NCBI GenBank assembly: GCA_963720675.1
Contig: CAVRGH010000010.1
Coordinates: 248,001 to 312,000, forward strand
DNA length: 64,000 bases
Direction of reading: 5' to 3'
DNA from: JALHSW01 sp963720675
GTDB lineage: Bacteria; Actinomycetota; Acidimicrobiia; IMCC26256; PALSA-555
Positions 28,866 to 36,474 of this stretch are shown here, piece after piece (position 1 is the first letter of the stretch; the number at the start of each line of letters is the position of its first letter). The position numbers and the translations under genes were made by a program. A model generated the notes under the pieces. The model was not told the DNA's origin and ran no database searches. It saw only the letters and a program-made list of their open reading frames with translations.

Positions 28866-29037
28866 GAGCCCTCGGGGTATGGGTGCAAGTCCCGACCGGC
28901 GGTAACCAGCCCTTCCGCTCCGGCCAGAGGCCGGGGGGTGAGGACTGGGAGCCCGCGAGCCCACGGCAGCCGGCCGTGTGGTTGATCCGATGCGACGTCG
29001 GAGCCGACGGTGAGAGTCCGGATGGGAGAGGGCGCTC
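28866..29037 (+). promoter_or_regulatory. FMN riboswitch (RFN element)
   Basis: The conserved RFN pieces appear in order: GGGUGCAAGUCCC, GACCGGCGGUAA, AGCCCGCGAGCCC, GCCGACGGUGAGAGUCCGG and GGAUGGGAGAG. The closing P1 stem pairs 28866-28873 with 29028-29037. Between GGUAA and AGCCCGCGAGC is a variable arm (28913-28958). It controls the riboflavin genes downstream by sensing FMN. The 75 bp between the element and ribD are very GC-rich and can fold (GGCGCGCGCC is self-complementary), so a ribosome-masking or termination helix is likely but was not resolved. Confidence 0.93.
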
Positions 29038-29112
29038 GGTGTGCGCGTCGCGCGGCGCGCGCCACGAGCGACGTGCAGGTGTCTCCCGAGGGCGTTGGAT
29101 CCGGGACGACAC

Positions 29113-30249
29113 ATGGCCGACACGACTGCGGAAGCGCTGATCGAGCGGGCGCTCGCGCTCGGCGCCGGCGCTCGTCGGCGGACCCCGCCCAACCCGTGGG
29201 TGGGCTGCGTCCTCGTCCGTGACGGCCAGATCGTCGGCGAGGGTGCCAGTGAGCCGCCCGGGGGCCCGCACGCCGAGGTCGTCGCCCTCGCGGCGGCCGG
29301 GGACCGGTCCCGCGGTGCCACCGCCTACGTCACCCTGGAGCCGTGCAGCCATCACGGCCGGACGGGCCCCTGCGCCGACGCCCTCCTCGGCGCCGGCGTC
29401 GAGCGAGTCGTCGTCGCCCTCGAGGATCCGGACCCGAAGGTCGCGGGCGCGGGCATCGCAAAGCTGCGGGCCGGAGGTGTCGCGGTCGAGGTCGGCGCTG
29501 GTGCCGACGCGGCATCCCGGCAGCTCGCGCCCTACCTCCATCACCGTCGCACCGGCCGGGCGAGCTGCCTCGTCAAGACCGCGGCCAGCCTCGACGGTCG
29601 CGTGGCCGCGGCCGACGGCTCGTCGCAGTGGATCACGGGCGACGCAGCCCGGGCCGATTCCCACGAGCTGCGTGCCGACTCCCAGGCGGTCGTCGTGGGT
29701 GCAGGCACCGCGCTCGCCGACCGGCCTGCCCTCACCGTGCGCCGTGCGGCGAACCCCGACGCGAACCGCGCCGACCGCCAGCCGCTCCGCGTGCTGCTCG
29801 ACGCGCGCGGTCGCGTGCCCGCCGACGGGCCGCTGTTCGACACCACGCTCGCACCCACCCTCGTCCTGACGACCACCGCAGCGACGGCACCCACGCTCGA
29901 CGGGTGGCAGGCCGCCGGCGCCAAGGTCGAGGTCCTCGACCCGGCACCCGACGGCATCGGCGTCGACCTCACCGCCGCGCTCGCGCTGCTGGGTCGCGAC
30001 GGGGTGCTGCAGGCCATGGTGGAGGGTGGGCCGACGCTCCACGGAGCGCTCCTGCGAGTGGGGCTGGTCGACCGGCTCGTCGCCTACGTCGCGGGGGCGG
30101 CCCTCGGTGCCGCCGGCCGCCCGGTCTTCGACGGGCCGAGCCCGGCGACGCTCGGCGCCGCGCCACGCTTCGAGCTGCTCGACGCCCGCGTCCTCGCCGG
30201 CGACGTGCGCCTCGACTACGCACCGCTCGGTGCGGACGGGAGCGCTTGA
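29113..30249 (+). CDS. ribD: Bifunctional riboflavin deaminase/reductase RibD
   Basis: 378 residues. The N-terminal deaminase (about 1-145) has the zinc motifs PHAEV and EPCSHHGRTGPC; the C-terminal reductase (about 148-378) has KTAASLDGRVA, SQWITG and VEGGPTLHGALL. It performs the second and third steps from GTP to riboflavin. ATG 29113 is the first start after the riboswitch that gives a family-like N-terminus. Its stop overlaps the ATG of ribE by one base (TGATG). Confidence 0.96.
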   Translation: MADTTAEALIERALALGAGARRRTPPNPWVGCVLVRDGQIVGEGASEPPGGPHAEVVALAAAGDRSRGATAYVTLEPCSHHGRTGPCADALLGAGVERVVVALEDPDPKVAGAGIAKLRAGGVAVEVGAGADAASRQLAPYLHHRRTGRASCLVKTAASLDGRVAAADGSSQWITGDAARADSHELRADSQAVVVGAGTALADRPALTVRRAANPDANRADRQPLRVLLDARGRVPADGPLFDTTLAPTLVLTTTAATAPTLDGWQAAGAKVEVLDPAPDGIGVDLTAALALLGRDGVLQAMVEGGPTLHGALLRVGLVDRLVAYVAGAALGAAGRPVFDGPSPATLGAAPRFELLDARVLAGDVRLDYAPLGADGSA

Positions 30250-30881
30250 TGTTCACGGGCATCGTGGAGGAGCTCGGTCGCGTCCGAGCCGTCACACACC
30301 ACGACGGGGGCGCGCGCATCGAGATCGACGCCGCGGTCGTGCTGGAGGACGCCGCTCTCGGCGCGTCCATCGCGGTCAACGGCTGCTGCCTCACCGTCGT
30401 GGAGCAGGCGGAGGGGTGGTGGGCCGCCGATGCCCAGGCCGAGACCCTCGACCGCACGACCATCGGCAGCCTCGCCGTGGGTGACCCGGTCAACCTCGAG
30501 CGCCCGGTGCGCGTCACCGATCGACTCGGCGGCCACATCGTGCAAGGTCACGTCGACGGCGTCGGCACCGTCGTCGAGCGCACCCCCGAGCCCGATGGCT
30601 CGACCCGCCTGACCGTGCGCCTTCCCGACGGCCTCGGCCGTTACCTGGTCGAGAAGGGCTCGGTCACCGTCGACGGCGTGAGCCTCACGATCACCCGGGT
30701 CGGCTCGTTGGACGACGGGCCGACCGATCCGGACGACGTCTTCGGCGTTGCCCTGGTGCCGCACACGCTCGCGGTCACCACGCTCGGCGTGCGCAGCCCC
30801 GGCGACACCGTGAACCTCGAGGTCGACGTCCTCGCCAAGTACGTAGAACGACTCCTCACCGCCAGAGAGCAGGAATCCTGA
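30249..30881 (+). CDS. ribE: Riboflavin synthase, alpha subunit
   Basis: 210 residues made of two similar lumazine-binding barrels, beginning MFTGIVEELGRV and, in the second half, LGGHIVQGHVDGVG. It dismutates lumazine to riboflavin. An 11-residue acidic insert (SLDDGPTDPDD) sits in the second barrel. The stop overlaps the start of ribBA (TGATG). Confidence 0.95.
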   Translation: MFTGIVEELGRVRAVTHHDGGARIEIDAAVVLEDAALGASIAVNGCCLTVVEQAEGWWAADAQAETLDRTTIGSLAVGDPVNLERPVRVTDRLGGHIVQGHVDGVGTVVERTPEPDGSTRLTVRLPDGLGRYLVEKGSVTVDGVSLTITRVGSLDDGPTDPDDVFGVALVPHTLAVTTLGVRSPGDTVNLEVDVLAKYVERLLTAREQES

Positions 30882-32098
30882 TGCCCTTCACCGACATCGA
30901 GAACGCGATCGCCGCCATCGAGCGGGGCGAGTTCGTGATCGTGGTCGACGACGCCGACCGCGAGAACGAGGGTGACCTCATCATGGCGGCCGAGAAGGTC
31001 ACTCCCGAGGCGATGGCCTTCATGATCCGCCACACCAGTGGCGTGATCTGCCTCCCGTTGGAGGGCGACCGCTGCGACGCGCTGCAGCTCCCACTGATGG
31101 TCGCCAACAACACCGAGGCCCAGCGCACCGCGTTCACCGTGTCAGTCGACGCGCGCAGCGGCACCTCGACCGGCATCTCGGCCGCGGACCGCGCCACCAC
31201 GGTGCACGCGCTGATCGACCCTGCGACCCGGCCCGACGATCTCGCCCGCCCGGGGCACATCTTCCCGCTGCGCTACCGCGAGGGCGGCGTGCTCAAGCGG
31301 GCCGGCCACACCGAAGCAGCCGTCGATCTGGCGCGTATGGCCGGGGCCTACCCATCGGGCGTGCTGTCGGAGATCACCAACGACGACGGCACGATGGCGC
31401 GCATGCCCGAGCTGGAGCGGTTCGCCGCGGAGCACGGCCTGCAGCTCATCTCGATCGCCGATCTCATCCGGTACCGCCGGCACCGCGAGAAGCTCGTGCG
31501 GCGCGTCTCCGAGGCCCGCATCCCGACGCGCCACGGCGACTTCACCGCGTACGTGTTCGAGAGCCTGCTCGACGGGGTGGAGCACCTCGCCTTCGTGCGG
31601 GGCGACATCTCGGGCAACGACGACGTGCTGGTGCGCGTCCACTCGGAGTGCCTGACCGGCGACGTCTTCGGATCGCTGCGCTGCGACTGCGGCGTGCAGC
31701 TCGACAACGCCCTCGAGCGGGTCGCGAACGAGGGCCGCGGCGTCGTGGTGTACCTGCGTGGCCACGAGGGGCGCGGGATCGGCCTGGGCCACAAGCTCCG
31801 GGCGTACACCCTCCAGGACGAGGGTCGCGACACGGTGGAGGCCAACGTCGAGCTCGGTTTCCCTGCCGACTCCCGGGAGTACGGCATCGGCTCCCAGATC
31901 CTGGTCGACCTCGGGGTCAGCACCATGCGTCTGATGACCAACAATCCCTCCAAGTACGGGGGGCTCGAGGGCTACGGTCTGGAGATCGTCGAGCGGGTGC
32001 CCCTGCACGTCGAGCCCAACGAGGAGAACATCTCCTACCTGCGCGCCAAGCAGGAGAAGATGGGACACCTGCTCGACCTGGGTGAGGCCCAAGTCTGA
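30881..32098 (+). CDS. ribBA: Bifunctional DHBP synthase / GTP cyclohydrolase II
   Basis: 405 residues. The N-terminal 3,4-dihydroxy-2-butanone-4-phosphate synthase (about 1-200) carries DDADRENEGDL and GHTEAAVDLARMAG; the C-terminal GTP cyclohydrolase II (about 205-405) carries the zinc cysteines in HSECLTGDVFGSLRCDCG and the catalytic GHEGRGIGL. It supplies both precursors of riboflavin. It is the third structural gene after the FMN riboswitch. Confidence 0.97.
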   Translation: MPFTDIENAIAAIERGEFVIVVDDADRENEGDLIMAAEKVTPEAMAFMIRHTSGVICLPLEGDRCDALQLPLMVANNTEAQRTAFTVSVDARSGTSTGISAADRATTVHALIDPATRPDDLARPGHIFPLRYREGGVLKRAGHTEAAVDLARMAGAYPSGVLSEITNDDGTMARMPELERFAAEHGLQLISIADLIRYRRHREKLVRRVSEARIPTRHGDFTAYVFESLLDGVEHLAFVRGDISGNDDVLVRVHSECLTGDVFGSLRCDCGVQLDNALERVANEGRGVVVYLRGHEGRGIGLGHKLRAYTLQDEGRDTVEANVELGFPADSREYGIGSQILVDLGVSTMRLMTNNPSKYGGLEGYGLEIVERVPLHVEPNEENISYLRAKQEKMGHLLDLGEAQV

Positions 32099-32165
32099 GG
32101 GCAGCGGGACTGACGCAGGCGTCCGTCCGACGACCGAACCCACGAAAGGCTTCCAGGAATCCACG

Positions 32166-32651
32166 ATGGGCGACTACGCGCCGACCGACCTCGAGCTCGA
32201 CGCGAGCGACATGCGCCTCGCCGTCGTCGCCGGGCGGTTCAACGCACACATCACGACCCGCCTGGTCGAGGGCGTCGTCGAGGCACTCGCTCGCTACGGC
32301 TACCAGGGCGAGCCGGAGGTCCACTGGGTGCCCGGTGCGTTCGAGATCCCGCTCGTCGCCGAGCGCTTCGCGTCGTCGGGCACCGTCGATGCGGTGATCT
32401 GCGTGGGTGCCGTCGTGCGCGGCGACACGCCGCACTTCGAGTACGTGTCGGGGCCGTGTGCCGACGGCTGTGCCCGCGTCGCACTCGACACGGGTGTCCC
32501 CATCGCGTTCGGGGTGCTCACCACGAACGACGAGCAGCAGGCGCTCGACCGCTGTGGCGGCCGCGAGGGCAACAAGGGCGCCGAGGCCGCGACGACCGCG
32601 GTCGAGATGGTCACCCTGCTCCGACGGCTCGCGAGCGGAGCGGGGGCCTGA
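32166..32651 (+). CDS. ribH: 6,7-dimethyl-8-ribityllumazine synthase
   Basis: 161 residues. It joins the two RibBA/RibD products. The motifs VAGRFNAHIT, VPGAFEIPLVAERF, GAVVRGDTPHFEYV and FGVLTTNDEQQA are intact. ATG 32166 has AGGAAT 6-8 bp upstream; 67 bp separate it from ribBA. It completes a four-gene set sufficient for riboflavin synthesis apart from the phosphatase step. Confidence 0.96.
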   Translation: MGDYAPTDLELDASDMRLAVVAGRFNAHITTRLVEGVVEALARYGYQGEPEVHWVPGAFEIPLVAERFASSGTVDAVICVGAVVRGDTPHFEYVSGPCADGCARVALDTGVPIAFGVLTTNDEQQALDRCGGREGNKGAEAATTAVEMVTLLRRLASGAGA

Positions 32652-32655
32652 TCGC

Positions 32656-33531
32656 GTGCTGACCATCGTCCTGCCCAAGGGATCGCTCGAGGAGGCGACC
32701 CTCCAGCTGTTCGAGGATGCCGATCTCGCGGTGCAGCGCTCGTCGGAGGTCGACTACCGCGCGTCGATCGACGACCCGCGCGTCGCCGACGTCCGCATCC
32801 TGCGGCCGCAGGAGATCCCCGTCTACGTCGCGGAGGGCCGCTTCGACCTCGGCGTGACCGGCCGTGACTGGATCGAGGAGACCGGGGCCGACGTCGTGTC
32901 GCTCACCGAGCTGCACTACTCGAAGGCCACGAGCCGTCCGATCCGGGTCGTGCTCGCGGTCGCAGCCGACTCGCCGGCGAAGTCCGTCGAGGACCTGCCG
33001 TCCGGGCTGCGCGTCCACACCGAGTACCCCGAGCTCACCAAGCGCTACTTCGCCGAGCACGGTGTCGAAGCAGACGTCCAGCTGTCCTACGGCGCGACGG
33101 AGGCGAAGATCCCCGACATCGCCGACGCGATCGTCGAGATCACCGAGACCGGTCGCGCCCTGCACGCGGCCGGTTTGAAGATCCTCGAGACGATGCACGT
33201 CTCGTACACGGAGCTGGTCGCGAACCCGACCGCGTACGCGGATCCCGAGAAGCGGCTCGCGATGGAGCAGCTGCAGGTGCTCCTCACCGGCGCGCTCGAG
33301 GCCCGCGGGCGGGTCCTGCTGAAGCTCAACGTCGACGGGGGAAACCTCGAGGCCGTCATCGGCCTGCTTCCGGCGCTGCGCTCGCCGACGGTCTCGGAGC
33401 TGTTCGGCGGCGAGGGCTTCGCCGTCGAGACGGTCGTCGCCAAGAACGAGATCAACATCCTGATCCCGGCCCTCAAGGAGCTGGGGGCGACAGGGATCAT
33501 CGAGCTCCCGATCGCCAAGATCGTCCACTGA
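32656..33531 (+). CDS. hisG: ATP phosphoribosyltransferase, long form
   Basis: 291 residues. It starts histidine synthesis by joining ATP and PRPP. LTIVLPKGSLEEATLQLF, GVTGRDWIEETGADV and GATEAKIPDIADAIVEITETG (the PRPP site) are present, and the C-terminal 75 residues form the ACT-like histidine-binding domain of the long form, so HisZ is not needed. GTG 32656 is 4 bp after ribH. No hisE or other his gene is adjacent, so it appears to be co-transcribed with the riboflavin genes. Confidence 0.95.
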   Translation: MLTIVLPKGSLEEATLQLFEDADLAVQRSSEVDYRASIDDPRVADVRILRPQEIPVYVAEGRFDLGVTGRDWIEETGADVVSLTELHYSKATSRPIRVVLAVAADSPAKSVEDLPSGLRVHTEYPELTKRYFAEHGVEADVQLSYGATEAKIPDIADAIVEITETGRALHAAGLKILETMHVSYTELVANPTAYADPEKRLAMEQLQVLLTGALEARGRVLLKLNVDGGNLEAVIGLLPALRSPTVSELFGGEGFAVETVVAKNEINILIPALKELGATGIIELPIAKIVH

Positions 33532-33541
33532 GCGGGAGCGC

Positions 33542-33760
33542 GTGGTGAGCCAGGGACGGGTCCTCGAGTTCGATGCCCACCGCGGCCTCGGGGTGATCGA
33601 GGGCGACGACGGGACACGTCTCGACTTCCACTGCACGCGGATCGGGGATGGCAGTCGGACCATCCCGGTGGGGGAGCGGGTCCGGTTCACGGTGGCGCCA
33701 GGCGCCCTCGGCCGCTGGGAGGCAGCCGAGATCCTGCCCTCCTCGGCGGCTCGCTCCTAG
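33542..33760 (+). CDS. Cold-shock-domain-like small protein
   Basis: 72 residues from GTG 33542 (GTG 33545 is equally possible). The pattern GRVLEFDAHRGLGVIEGDDG, FHCTRIGDGSRTIPVGERV and GRWEAAEI follows a cold-shock/OB fold, but the aromatic RNP motifs are weakened (RGLGVIE in place of KGFGFI). A nucleic-acid-binding role is plausible by family, not shown. It is the last gene of the rib-hisG run and ends 3-4 bases into the stop region of the leftward DUF1844 gene. Confidence 0.7.
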   Translation: MVSQGRVLEFDAHRGLGVIEGDDGTRLDFHCTRIGDGSRTIPVGERVRFTVAPGALGRWEAAEILPSSAARS

Positions 33761-34173
33761 GAGTCCGGATCGCCGGCGGCGCCGGTCGAGACCTGCACGA
33801 AGGCCATCCGCAGCTGGGAGAGGGCATCCCGCAGGGGCTCGGCGTTCTCACCCAGGCGGTCGCCCAGGCCGTCGACCAGGGCGGACATGGCGTCGATCGC
33901 CAGCCCGGCCTCGTCGAGGCGCAGCGGCGCCCCCTCCTCGGGGGTCAGGTGGAGGACCGCCAGCTGCCACAGGCCGATGGCGTGGTTGGCGACCAGGTCG
34001 GCCACCGAGGTCGAGGCCAGCTCGGCCCTGACCCGGCGCAGCTCCTCGGCGACCTGCTCGTCGCCCGGCGCTCCCGGCGTCCCGTCGCCCAGCCCGGCGT
34101 CGATCGCTTCGTCGTAGTCGGCGTCGGGGCCCGATTCGGGGTCCCCGCCGGAGGGTGTCCAGAGACTGCTCAC
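33757..34173 (-). CDS. DUF1844-like hypothetical protein
   Basis: 138 residues from GTG at 34173. The first half is acidic and variable; the second half (ANHAIGLWQLAVLHLTPEEG, LRLDEAGLAIDAMSALVDGL, LRDALSQLRMAFVQV) resembles the DUF1844 family commonly found near infC in actinobacteria. It is helical, with no signal peptide or membrane segment. It overlaps the end of the cold-shock-like gene by 4 bp and is divergent from infC, with the infC promoter in the space between. Confidence 0.65.
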   Translation of the reverse strand: MSSLWTPSGGDPESGPDADYDEAIDAGLGDGTPGAPGDEQVAEELRRVRAELASTSVADLVANHAIGLWQLAVLHLTPEEGAPLRLDEAGLAIDAMSALVDGLGDRLGENAEPLRDALSQLRMAFVQVSTGAAGDPDS

Positions 34174-34177
34174 GCGG

Positions 34178-34183
34178 TATCCT
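34178..34183 (+). promoter_or_regulatory. -10 box of the infC-rpmI-rplT operon
   Basis: TATCCT at 34178-34183 lies just past the divergent GTG of the DUF1844 gene. A start near 34190 gives infC a leader of about 250 nt, long enough for regulation. No good -35 box was seen. Confidence 0.45.
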
Positions 34184-34343
34184 CGCCTTCGACAATCGAA
34201 TGTGGGAAGCGGGGTCGGACCCCCGGAGCGTCGCCCGACTTGGGCTTCACCTCGGATGGTACGACTCCCACCCGGCCGGTACCTCGGGCAACCGACACCG
34301 CGTCCGGGTCCGTCACCAAGCGACGCCGGTCTCCCGACTCGGG

Positions 34344-34387
34344 ATGGCGGTGCTGCACCGATGGCGGACGCTTCCCGCGTCCGCCAT
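34344..34387 (+). promoter_or_regulatory. infC leader hairpin with two competing half-stems
   Basis: ATGGCGGACGC (34361-34371) and GCGTCCGCCAT (34377-34387) form a perfect 11-bp stem with a 5-base loop about 50 bp before infC. A second copy of ATGGCGG at 34344-34350 could pair with the same CCGCCAT, and a small GGTG/CACC hairpin (34349-34359) lies between the copies. The layout suggests an attenuator or alternative-fold leader. No T-run follows, so translational control is as likely as termination. Confidence 0.5.
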
Positions 34388-34427
34388 CTTCGCGTCCGGG
34401 GAACCCCGGGGGCGGCATTGCCGAGCC

Positions 34428-34435
34428 AAGAGGTG
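34428..34435 (+). promoter_or_regulatory. Shine-Dalgarno deciding the infC start
   Basis: AAGAGGTG at 34428-34435 contains GAGGTG, a 6-base match to the 16S tail CACCTC seen at 52484-52489. It ends 5 bases before ATC 34441, the standard spacing, and supports ATC as the initiation codon of infC. Confidence 0.6.
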
Positions 34436-34440
34436 CACTG

Positions 34441-35025
34441 ATCGCCACCGATGAAGTCCGGATCAACGATCGGATCCGATCCCGCGAGGTCCGACTGATC
34501 GACGAGAACGGTGGCCAGATGGGCGTCGTGGCTCTGCCCGACGCCCTCGCCGCCGCCCGGGAGCGCGAGCTCGACCTGGTCGAGGTCGCTCCCGATGCGA
34601 ATCCTCCCGTGTGCCGGATCATGGACCACAACCGGCACAAGTACGAGGAGCAGCAGCGCAAGAAGGAGTCGCGCAAGAAGGCGACGCAGGTCGTCATCAA
34701 GGAGATGAAGTTCCGCCCCAAGATCGACGTGCACGACTACACGACCAAGATGCGCCACGTCGAGCGCTTCCTCGCCGAGGGACACAAGGTCAAGCTCACG
34801 ATCATGTTCCGCGGTCGGGAGATGGCCCACCCGGAGCTCGGGTTGCGGATCCTGGAGCGGATCGCCGAAGAGGTCGGCGAGATCGCCATCGTCGAGTCCG
34901 CGCCCCGACAGGACGGCCGCAACATGACGATGGTGCTGCACCCACTCAAGAAGAGCGCCCGCAAGCCGAAGCCCGCGGAGACCGCGGCGCCGGCCGGCGG
35001 GAGCGAACCGACTGGAGCAACCTGA
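34441..35025 (+). CDS. infC: Translation initiation factor IF-3, probable ATC start
   Basis: 194 residues from ATC 34441. IF-3 keeps 30S subunits free and proofreads start codons. The N-domain begins DEVRINDRIRSREVRLIDENG and contains DLVEVAPDANPPVCRIMD; the C-domain has KEMKFRPKIDVHDY, the TIMFRGREMAHPELG stretch and ESAPRQDGRNMTMVL. No ATG, GTG or TTG occurs in frame near the conserved start; ATC 34441 (or ATT 34417, adding 8 residues) must serve. IF-3 rejects such codons, the basis of its known autoregulation in E. coli (AUU start). Confidence 0.94.
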   Translation: MATDEVRINDRIRSREVRLIDENGGQMGVVALPDALAAARERELDLVEVAPDANPPVCRIMDHNRHKYEEQQRKKESRKKATQVVIKEMKFRPKIDVHDYTTKMRHVERFLAEGHKVKLTIMFRGREMAHPELGLRILERIAEEVGEIAIVESAPRQDGRNMTMVLHPLKKSARKPKPAETAAPAGGSEPTGAT

Positions 35026-35222
35026 TGCCGAAGATGAAGACCCACCGGGGCGCCGCGAAGCGCTTCAAGGTGACGGGCACCGGAAAGATCCGTCGTCGGA
35101 AGCAGTACCGCTCCCACCTCCTCGAGAAGAAGCCGAGCAAGCGCACCCGTCGCCTCGCTCGCGGTTCCGAGGTGGTCGGCAAGGACAAGAAGCGCGTCGA
35201 GCGCATGCTCGGCCGCGCCTAG
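35025..35222 (+). CDS. rpmI: 50S ribosomal protein bL35
   Basis: 65 residues, highly basic. MPKMKTHRGAAKRFKVTGTGK, RRRKQYRSHLLEKKPSKRTRRLA and the ending KRVERMLGRA are the bL35 pattern. Its ATG overlaps the infC stop by one base (TGATG), the standard infC-rpmI-rplT arrangement, and 71 bp separate it from rplT. Confidence 0.97.
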   Translation: MPKMKTHRGAAKRFKVTGTGKIRRRKQYRSHLLEKKPSKRTRRLARGSEVVGKDKKRVERMLGRA

Positions 35223-35293
35223 TCCCCACCCGCGGGCGCATCCGCGCTCGGGCCCCGTTCGCAGACCACTCGTCAGACCAGGAGCACGTTGCC

Positions 35294-35656
35294 ATGGCAC
35301 GCGTGAAGCGTTCCGTCCATTCCAAGAAGCGTCGTCGCGCGATCCTCGAGGCCGCGGAGGGCTACTCCGGTTCCCGGAGTCGGCACATCCGCAAGGCCAA
35401 CGAGCAGGTCATGCACTCGGGCAACTACGCCTACCGCGACCGCCGGGCCCGCAAGGGCGAGTTCCGTCGGCTGTGGATCGTGCGCATCAACGCCGCGTGC
35501 CGCGAGCACGACATGTCGTACTCGCGCTTCGTCGCCGGCCTGAAGGTCGCCGACATCGAGGTCGACCGCAAGATCCTGGCCGACCTCGCGGTGCGCGACC
35601 AGGCGGCCTTCGGGGCACTCGTCACGGCCGCGCGCGAGGCCCTCGAGGCCGCTTGA
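35294..35656 (+). CDS. rplT: 50S ribosomal protein bL20
   Basis: 120 residues. It binds 23S rRNA early in assembly. MARVKRSVHSKKRRRAILE, the AEGYSGSRSRHIRKANEQV stretch, AYRDRRARKGEFRRLWI and INAACREHDMSYSRFVAGL are diagnostic. CCAGGAGCACG precedes ATG 35294. In other bacteria L20 represses its own operon through the leader; whether it acts on the structured leader seen here is unknown. The stop is shared with the TTG start of the next gene. Confidence 0.97.
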   Translation: MARVKRSVHSKKRRRAILEAAEGYSGSRSRHIRKANEQVMHSGNYAYRDRRARKGEFRRLWIVRINAACREHDMSYSRFVAGLKVADIEVDRKILADLAVRDQAAFGALVTAAREALEAA

Positions 35657-36474
35657 CCGACGTCCTGGGCCCGCGCAACGCAGAGGTCCAGCGGTTGCGG
35701 GCGCTCCTGCGTGACCGGCGCGCGCGCAGCGCCGACCAGGCCTTCGTGCTCGAAGGTCCACGCGTGCTCAGCGGTGCCCTCGACCGGGGTGCGCGTGTCG
35801 ACGCGATCTACCTCGGCAGCGGTGCCATGCGGTCGTTCGCGCCACTCGTGCAGCGAGCCGTTGCCACCGGCGCCCGGGTCGCGGAGCTCAAGGAGGGGGT
35901 GCTCGAGAAGGTGGGCACCACCCGGACGCCCCAGCCCGTCCTCGCGGTCGCGACCATGCGCCCCGCGACGCTCGACGACCTCAGCCCGAGCGGGAGTGCG
36001 CCGACCGGGACGCTCCTCGTCACCGTCGACCTCGGTGATCCCGGGAACTTGGGCACCATCATCCGTAGCGCCGAGGCGTCGGGTGCCACCGGCGTCGTCG
36101 CGTGCGGGAACTCGGTCGACCTGTACAACCCGAAGGTCGTACGGTCGAGCGCTGGAGCGATGTTCGGCATGACCGTCGTGGAGCAGGGTGATCCGATGAC
36201 GACACTCGACGAGCTGGGCAGACGCGGCTGGCGACGGCTGGGCACGCGCGCCGTCGGCGGTGACGCCTACGACGAGGTCGATCTCGCGGGCGCCTGCGCA
36301 CTGGTGGTCGGCAACGAGGCGCACGGACTCGACGGTGAGCTCGACCGCCGCCTCGACGGCACCGTCACGATCCCGCTGCGCGAGCCGGCCGAGTCGCTCA
36401 ACGTCGCGATGGCGGCGACGGTCCTGTGCTTCGAAGCCGCCCGCCAACGCCGGGCCGGTGGAGCTGCGTCATGA
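35653..36474 (+). CDS. SpoU/TrmH-family RNA 2'-O-methyltransferase
   Basis: 273 residues from TTG 35653, which overlaps the rplT stop (TTGA). An N-terminal substrate-binding domain (DQAFVLEGPRVLSGAL) precedes the knotted SPOUT domain with its three motifs: DPGNLGTIIRSAEASGA, VVGNEAHGL and IPL..PAESLNVAMAATVL. It methylates a ribose in rRNA or tRNA; the target cannot be told. Mycobacterial TsnR occupies the same place between rplT and pheS. Confidence 0.92.
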   Translation: MTDVLGPRNAEVQRLRALLRDRRARSADQAFVLEGPRVLSGALDRGARVDAIYLGSGAMRSFAPLVQRAVATGARVAELKEGVLEKVGTTRTPQPVLAVATMRPATLDDLSPSGSAPTGTLLVTVDLGDPGNLGTIIRSAEASGATGVVACGNSVDLYNPKVVRSSAGAMFGMTVVEQGDPMTTLDELGRRGWRRLGTRAVGGDAYDEVDLAGACALVVGNEAHGLDGELDRRLDGTVTIPLREPAESLNVAMAATVLCFEAARQRRAGGAAS

